Source: Bacteroidota bacterium
GTDB taxonomy: Bacteria; Bacteroidota; Bacteroidia; Cytophagales; Cyclobacteriaceae
Reading direction: 5' to 3'
Length of the DNA stretch: 7,972 nt
Assembly (NCBI GenBank): GCA_023417955.1
Contig: JAEZDW010000050.1
Location: forward strand, 1 to 7,972
The notes below the pieces were generated by a model that saw only the letters and a list, made by a program, of their open reading frames with translations, made no database searches and was not told the origin of the DNA. This document shows, one piece after another, positions 5,830 to 7,972 of this stretch (positions within the stretch are counted from its first letter, which is position 1; each line of letters begins with the position of its first letter). The position numbers were made by a program, and so were the translations under genes.

Positions 5830-7431
5830 TCAGCGCGGTTGTGACAGGCGTGGACGAAAACTTCCGGGTTGCCTGGTCAATTGGAAGTATTCATCAAGAT
5901 TGATCTTCAATGCCTCTTCGAAAGCCTTCTGCAAATCAGCGGGCCAGGGATGTTTGTGTTTCCATTTCTTAAAATAGTGTTGCATGGCTTCATCTACTTT
6001 CTCCCGTCCAAGTGAAGCTTCAAGGATATACAACCACCAGGCTGTCTTCACATAAGAAACAAGGCCATATTCCGAGCTACTGGGAAATTTATCAGCCGGG
6101 ATATCCATCGGCGATGCCATAGGAATATTGGCGATGTTACCATAAATGAGCTCGAGAAAATCAGCAGTAGGCAACTGTCTTACTTCTCTTGGAATTTGTT
6201 TTCCGAAGATGCTGTTGCCTCGATATTTTTCAGCTTCATATCTGAACTGATAATAAGTATTTAGCCCTTCGTCCATCCAGGTATGTGCGCGTTCATTGCT
6301 GCCGAGCATGCTCATGAACCAATTGTGGCCAACCTCGTGAGTGATTACCGCGTCGAGCGCTTCGCCGTCCGCTCCGGGTTTGGTAATCAGTGTGACCATG
6401 GGATACTCCATGCCTCCGCTTGTTTTGTTTTCCGGCCCTTCAACCGCTTGTACAACGGGATATTCGTACTCACCAACCCATGCGCTGTATCTGCGAGTAG
6501 CATCTTCAACGTAGTCAATACTGTTGGCCCAGGTTGTTTTACTCTTATTGTGGAAATATGTAAAGGCATCAACGATTCTCCCGCCGGGTAACCCAATAGT
6601 GTCGTATTGAATAATAAAGTCAGTATCTGCAAACCAGGCGAAGTCAGGAACATTATTCGCTTCATATATCAACGTTTTCATTGTGCCCTTTCCGAATACG
6701 GGTTCGTAAGTCACCCATTTTCCTTTTCGTGAACTTGCGTTGAGCTTTCCGATTCGCACATATGCATCGCGTTCTGCTGTAGTGGTTAGGGTTCCGGTGG
6801 CTGCGACTATGTACTCTGACGGAACTGTAATCTGAACGGTAAAGTCACCATATTCACTGTAGAATTCGCCTCTGTCAAGGTACGGGAATTCATGCCACCC
6901 ATGGCTGTCATATACTGCGGGCTTTGGATACCATTGACAAATCATAAACTCACCTTTCGCGTAGCCTGATCTTGAAAAGTAGGGCGGAAGCTTCAGGCGG
7001 AATGGTGTATGTATTTCAATAGAATCACCGGGCGGAAGGGGCTCGTTCAAAACAAGTTTGAGTATGTCGATGTAGTGCCCAACAGGGTGACTTTCCGTCC
7101 GCGCGGGTTCACCGTTCACCGAAAAAGACAGGCTGTCGATTGATCCGTAGCCAACATTTTTGATTTTTCCGCCTGGTTCATCTTCCCGCAATTGTTTCAT
7201 CAATGCAGTTGTGTCGTTCGCATATGCGTTTGGCCAGATGTGAAACCATATATAATAGAGCGTGTCAGGAGATTGGTTGTGATACATTATCAATTCATCA
7301 CCGCGGATAACGCGCTCTTTTTCGTTGAGCTGTGCTTTTATTGTGTATCGGAGTCGTTGCTGCCAGTAATCCTGCTGCGCGGTAACAGGGAAATATGCGA
7401 TGATGAAAAGACAAAGAACAATGGCTTTCAT
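5830..7431 (-). CDS. M1 family zinc metallopeptidase, exported
   Basis: A 533-residue peptidase of the M1 (gluzincin aminopeptidase) family, which removes N-terminal residues from peptides. The ATG at 7431 gives a signal peptide (residues 1-19, cleavage likely at VTA-QQD), so it acts in the periplasm or outside. Residues about 25-215 form the N-terminal beta domain. The exopeptidase motif is GGMEYP (339-344), the GxMEN variant usual in this subgroup. The zinc site is HEVGHNWF with His365, Glu366, His369 and, 18 residues on, Glu388 (WMDEGLNTY). Tyr460 in SYVKTAWWL is the likely transition-state Tyr. The protein ends soon after the catalytic domain (LDEYFQLTRQPGSF...), without the long C-terminal extension of some Bacteroidota relatives (family recollection). 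In-frame ATGs at 7452 and 7494 lie in or above the candidate promoter and are less likely starts. It is divergent from the racemase-like gene. No frame damage is seen. Confidence 0.93.
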   Translation of the reverse strand: MKAIVLCLFIIAYFPVTAQQDYWQQRLRYTIKAQLNEKERVIRGDELIMYHNQSPDTLYYIWFHIWPNAYANDTTALMKQLREDEPGGKIKNVGYGSIDSLSFSVNGEPARTESHPVGHYIDILKLVLNEPLPPGDSIEIHTPFRLKLPPYFSRSGYAKGEFMICQWYPKPAVYDSHGWHEFPYLDRGEFYSEYGDFTVQITVPSEYIVAATGTLTTTAERDAYVRIGKLNASSRKGKWVTYEPVFGKGTMKTLIYEANNVPDFAWFADTDFIIQYDTIGLPGGRIVDAFTYFHNKSKTTWANSIDYVEDATRRYSAWVGEYEYPVVQAVEGPENKTSGGMEYPMVTLITKPGADGEALDAVITHEVGHNWFMSMLGSNERAHTWMDEGLNTYYQFRYEAEKYRGNSIFGKQIPREVRQLPTADFLELIYGNIANIPMASPMDIPADKFPSSSEYGLVSYVKTAWWLYILEASLGREKVDEAMQHYFKKWKHKHPWPADLQKAFEEALKINLDEYFQLTRQPGSFRPRLSQPR

Positions 7432-7451
7432 GGATTGAAGAACGTAATGCA

Positions 7452-7482
7452 TAAAGATAACCACTTTTGTCTGACCGGAAAA
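7452..7482 (-). promoter_or_regulatory. Candidate promoter of the M1 peptidase gene
   Basis: On the minus strand TTTT (7482-7479) is followed after 19 nt by TATCTTTA (7459-7452), each one base off the Bacteroidota -33 and -7 boxes. The start point would be near 7446, about 15 nt before the ATG at 7431. That agrees with the signal-peptide start and argues against the ATGs at 7452 and 7494. Confidence 0.42.
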
Positions 7483-7637
7483 TGATGGCTGCACCTGGGC
7501 TTGAACGAATGATGTGATGGATAAATTGCATACAACCCTGAGTTGAGATAAAAATAATCCCTGGTCAGGATACTCCTCACGACCTTGTTGATTGTCTTAT
7601 ATCCGATGTTTCCGAATTCATTAATGGTAAAGGAATA

Positions 7638-7972
7638 ATGCATTTGACTAAGATGCTGTCACCGATGCTTTTGGTTGCGTTGTTGTTTGTTGGTTGCAGG
7701 CCACCCGTGGCACAGGAGGATCTCCTTCCGATTGAGAAGGCTATCCTTGATAAGCGGACCGAATTCTACGCCACCGATTTCGTACCCTATAGCTCCAATA
7801 AGCGCGATTTTGCGATTGGAGTTTTTGATTCAGGCACCGGCGGATTAACTGTACTCGATGCGATACTCAGGCATGACGAGTTTGCAAATAGCGCCGGAGC
7901 GGGCGTTCCAGACGGAAAACCGGATTTCGCCAATGAGCAATTTATCTATCTGGCTGATCAGGCAAATATGCC
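7638..7972 (+). CDS. Glutamate racemase-like lipoprotein, N-terminal part
   Basis: A frame from ATG 7638 stays open to the window edge (111 codons), so the gene is 3'-truncated by the window. Residues 1-20 form a lipoprotein signal peptide ending LLFVGC, with Cys20 as lipidation site. After a linker of about 38 residues the sequence reads FAIGVFDSGTGGLTVLDAI (58-76). This is the first strand and loop of the Asp/Glu racemase (MurI) family, with the DSG-x-GG-L-T-V signature whose Asp-Ser contact the amino acid. A second family match is FIYLADQANM (102-111), corresponding to the Y-x-G/A-D-x-A-N-x-P-Y-G strand. Between them is an insertion of roughly 20 residues (ANSAGAGVPDGKPDF) that I would not expect in MurI. 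The catalytic cysteines lie beyond the window. MurI is cytosolic, so an exported paralogue is unusual; whether it is an active racemase is unknown. AAGGA at 7630-7634 is close to the start. ATGs at 7653 and 7665 are alternatives. Confidence 0.8.
   Translation, partial: MHLTKMLSPMLLVALLFVGCRPPVAQEDLLPIEKAILDKRTEFYATDFVPYSSNKRDFAIGVFDSGTGGLTVLDAILRHDEFANSAGAGVPDGKPDFANEQFIYLADQANM

Noticed and set aside
1..7972. Mobile elements, CRISPR array, toxin-antitoxin or defence system
   Set aside because: No transposase, integrase, terminal inverted repeats, regularly spaced repeats or known defence domains seen on either strand.

Overview
The window looks like chromosomal DNA of a Bacteroidota bacterium, most likely a Cytophagales or related environmental lineage (inference). 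Reasons: start codons lack Shine-Dalgarno sequences; several starts are preceded by boxes like the Bacteroidota sigma factor consensus (TTTG, about 19 nt, TAnnTTTG); and the protein types fit (a lipoprotein-type GH105 hydrolase, a DUF2911 protein, an M57 'HEIGH' metalloprotease lipoprotein, and a GGMEYP-type M1 peptidase). No taxonomic marker gene is present.

Layout, left to right. Bases 1-173 hold the C-terminal end of a GNAT acetyltransferase with an in-frame TAA at the window edge. A lipoprotein GH105 unsaturated glucuronyl/galacturonyl hydrolase follows on + (293-1375). It converges on, and overlaps by 23 bp, a small SRPBCC-fold protein on - (1835-1353). Next comes a minus-strand group with short gaps, read right to left: a six-helix membrane protein of unknown function (4488-3796), a DUF2911/TPR exported protein with a one-base frameshift (3758-2650), and an intact GNAT acetyltransferase (2595-2092). 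A minus-strand M57 metalloprotease lipoprotein (5527-4745) is interrupted by an in-frame TAG at codon 60 and is followed by a convincing intrinsic terminator. After about 300 bp without a gene comes an intact M1 zinc peptidase on - (7431-5830). Divergent from it, on + from 7638 and running off the window, is a lipoprotein whose mature part begins like a glutamate racemase.

The genes do not form an obvious pathway. They look like cell-envelope, housekeeping and scavenging functions: exported hydrolases and peptidases, small acyltransferases, a ligand-binding protein. The two most notable points are the exported MurI-like lipoprotein at the right edge and three independent reading-frame lesions in about 5.5 kb. 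The lesions could reflect real gene decay or errors in a draft or metagenomic sequence; the sequence alone cannot decide.

I saw no mobile element, CRISPR array, tRNA, rRNA or phage gene, and no convincing undescribed multi-gene system.
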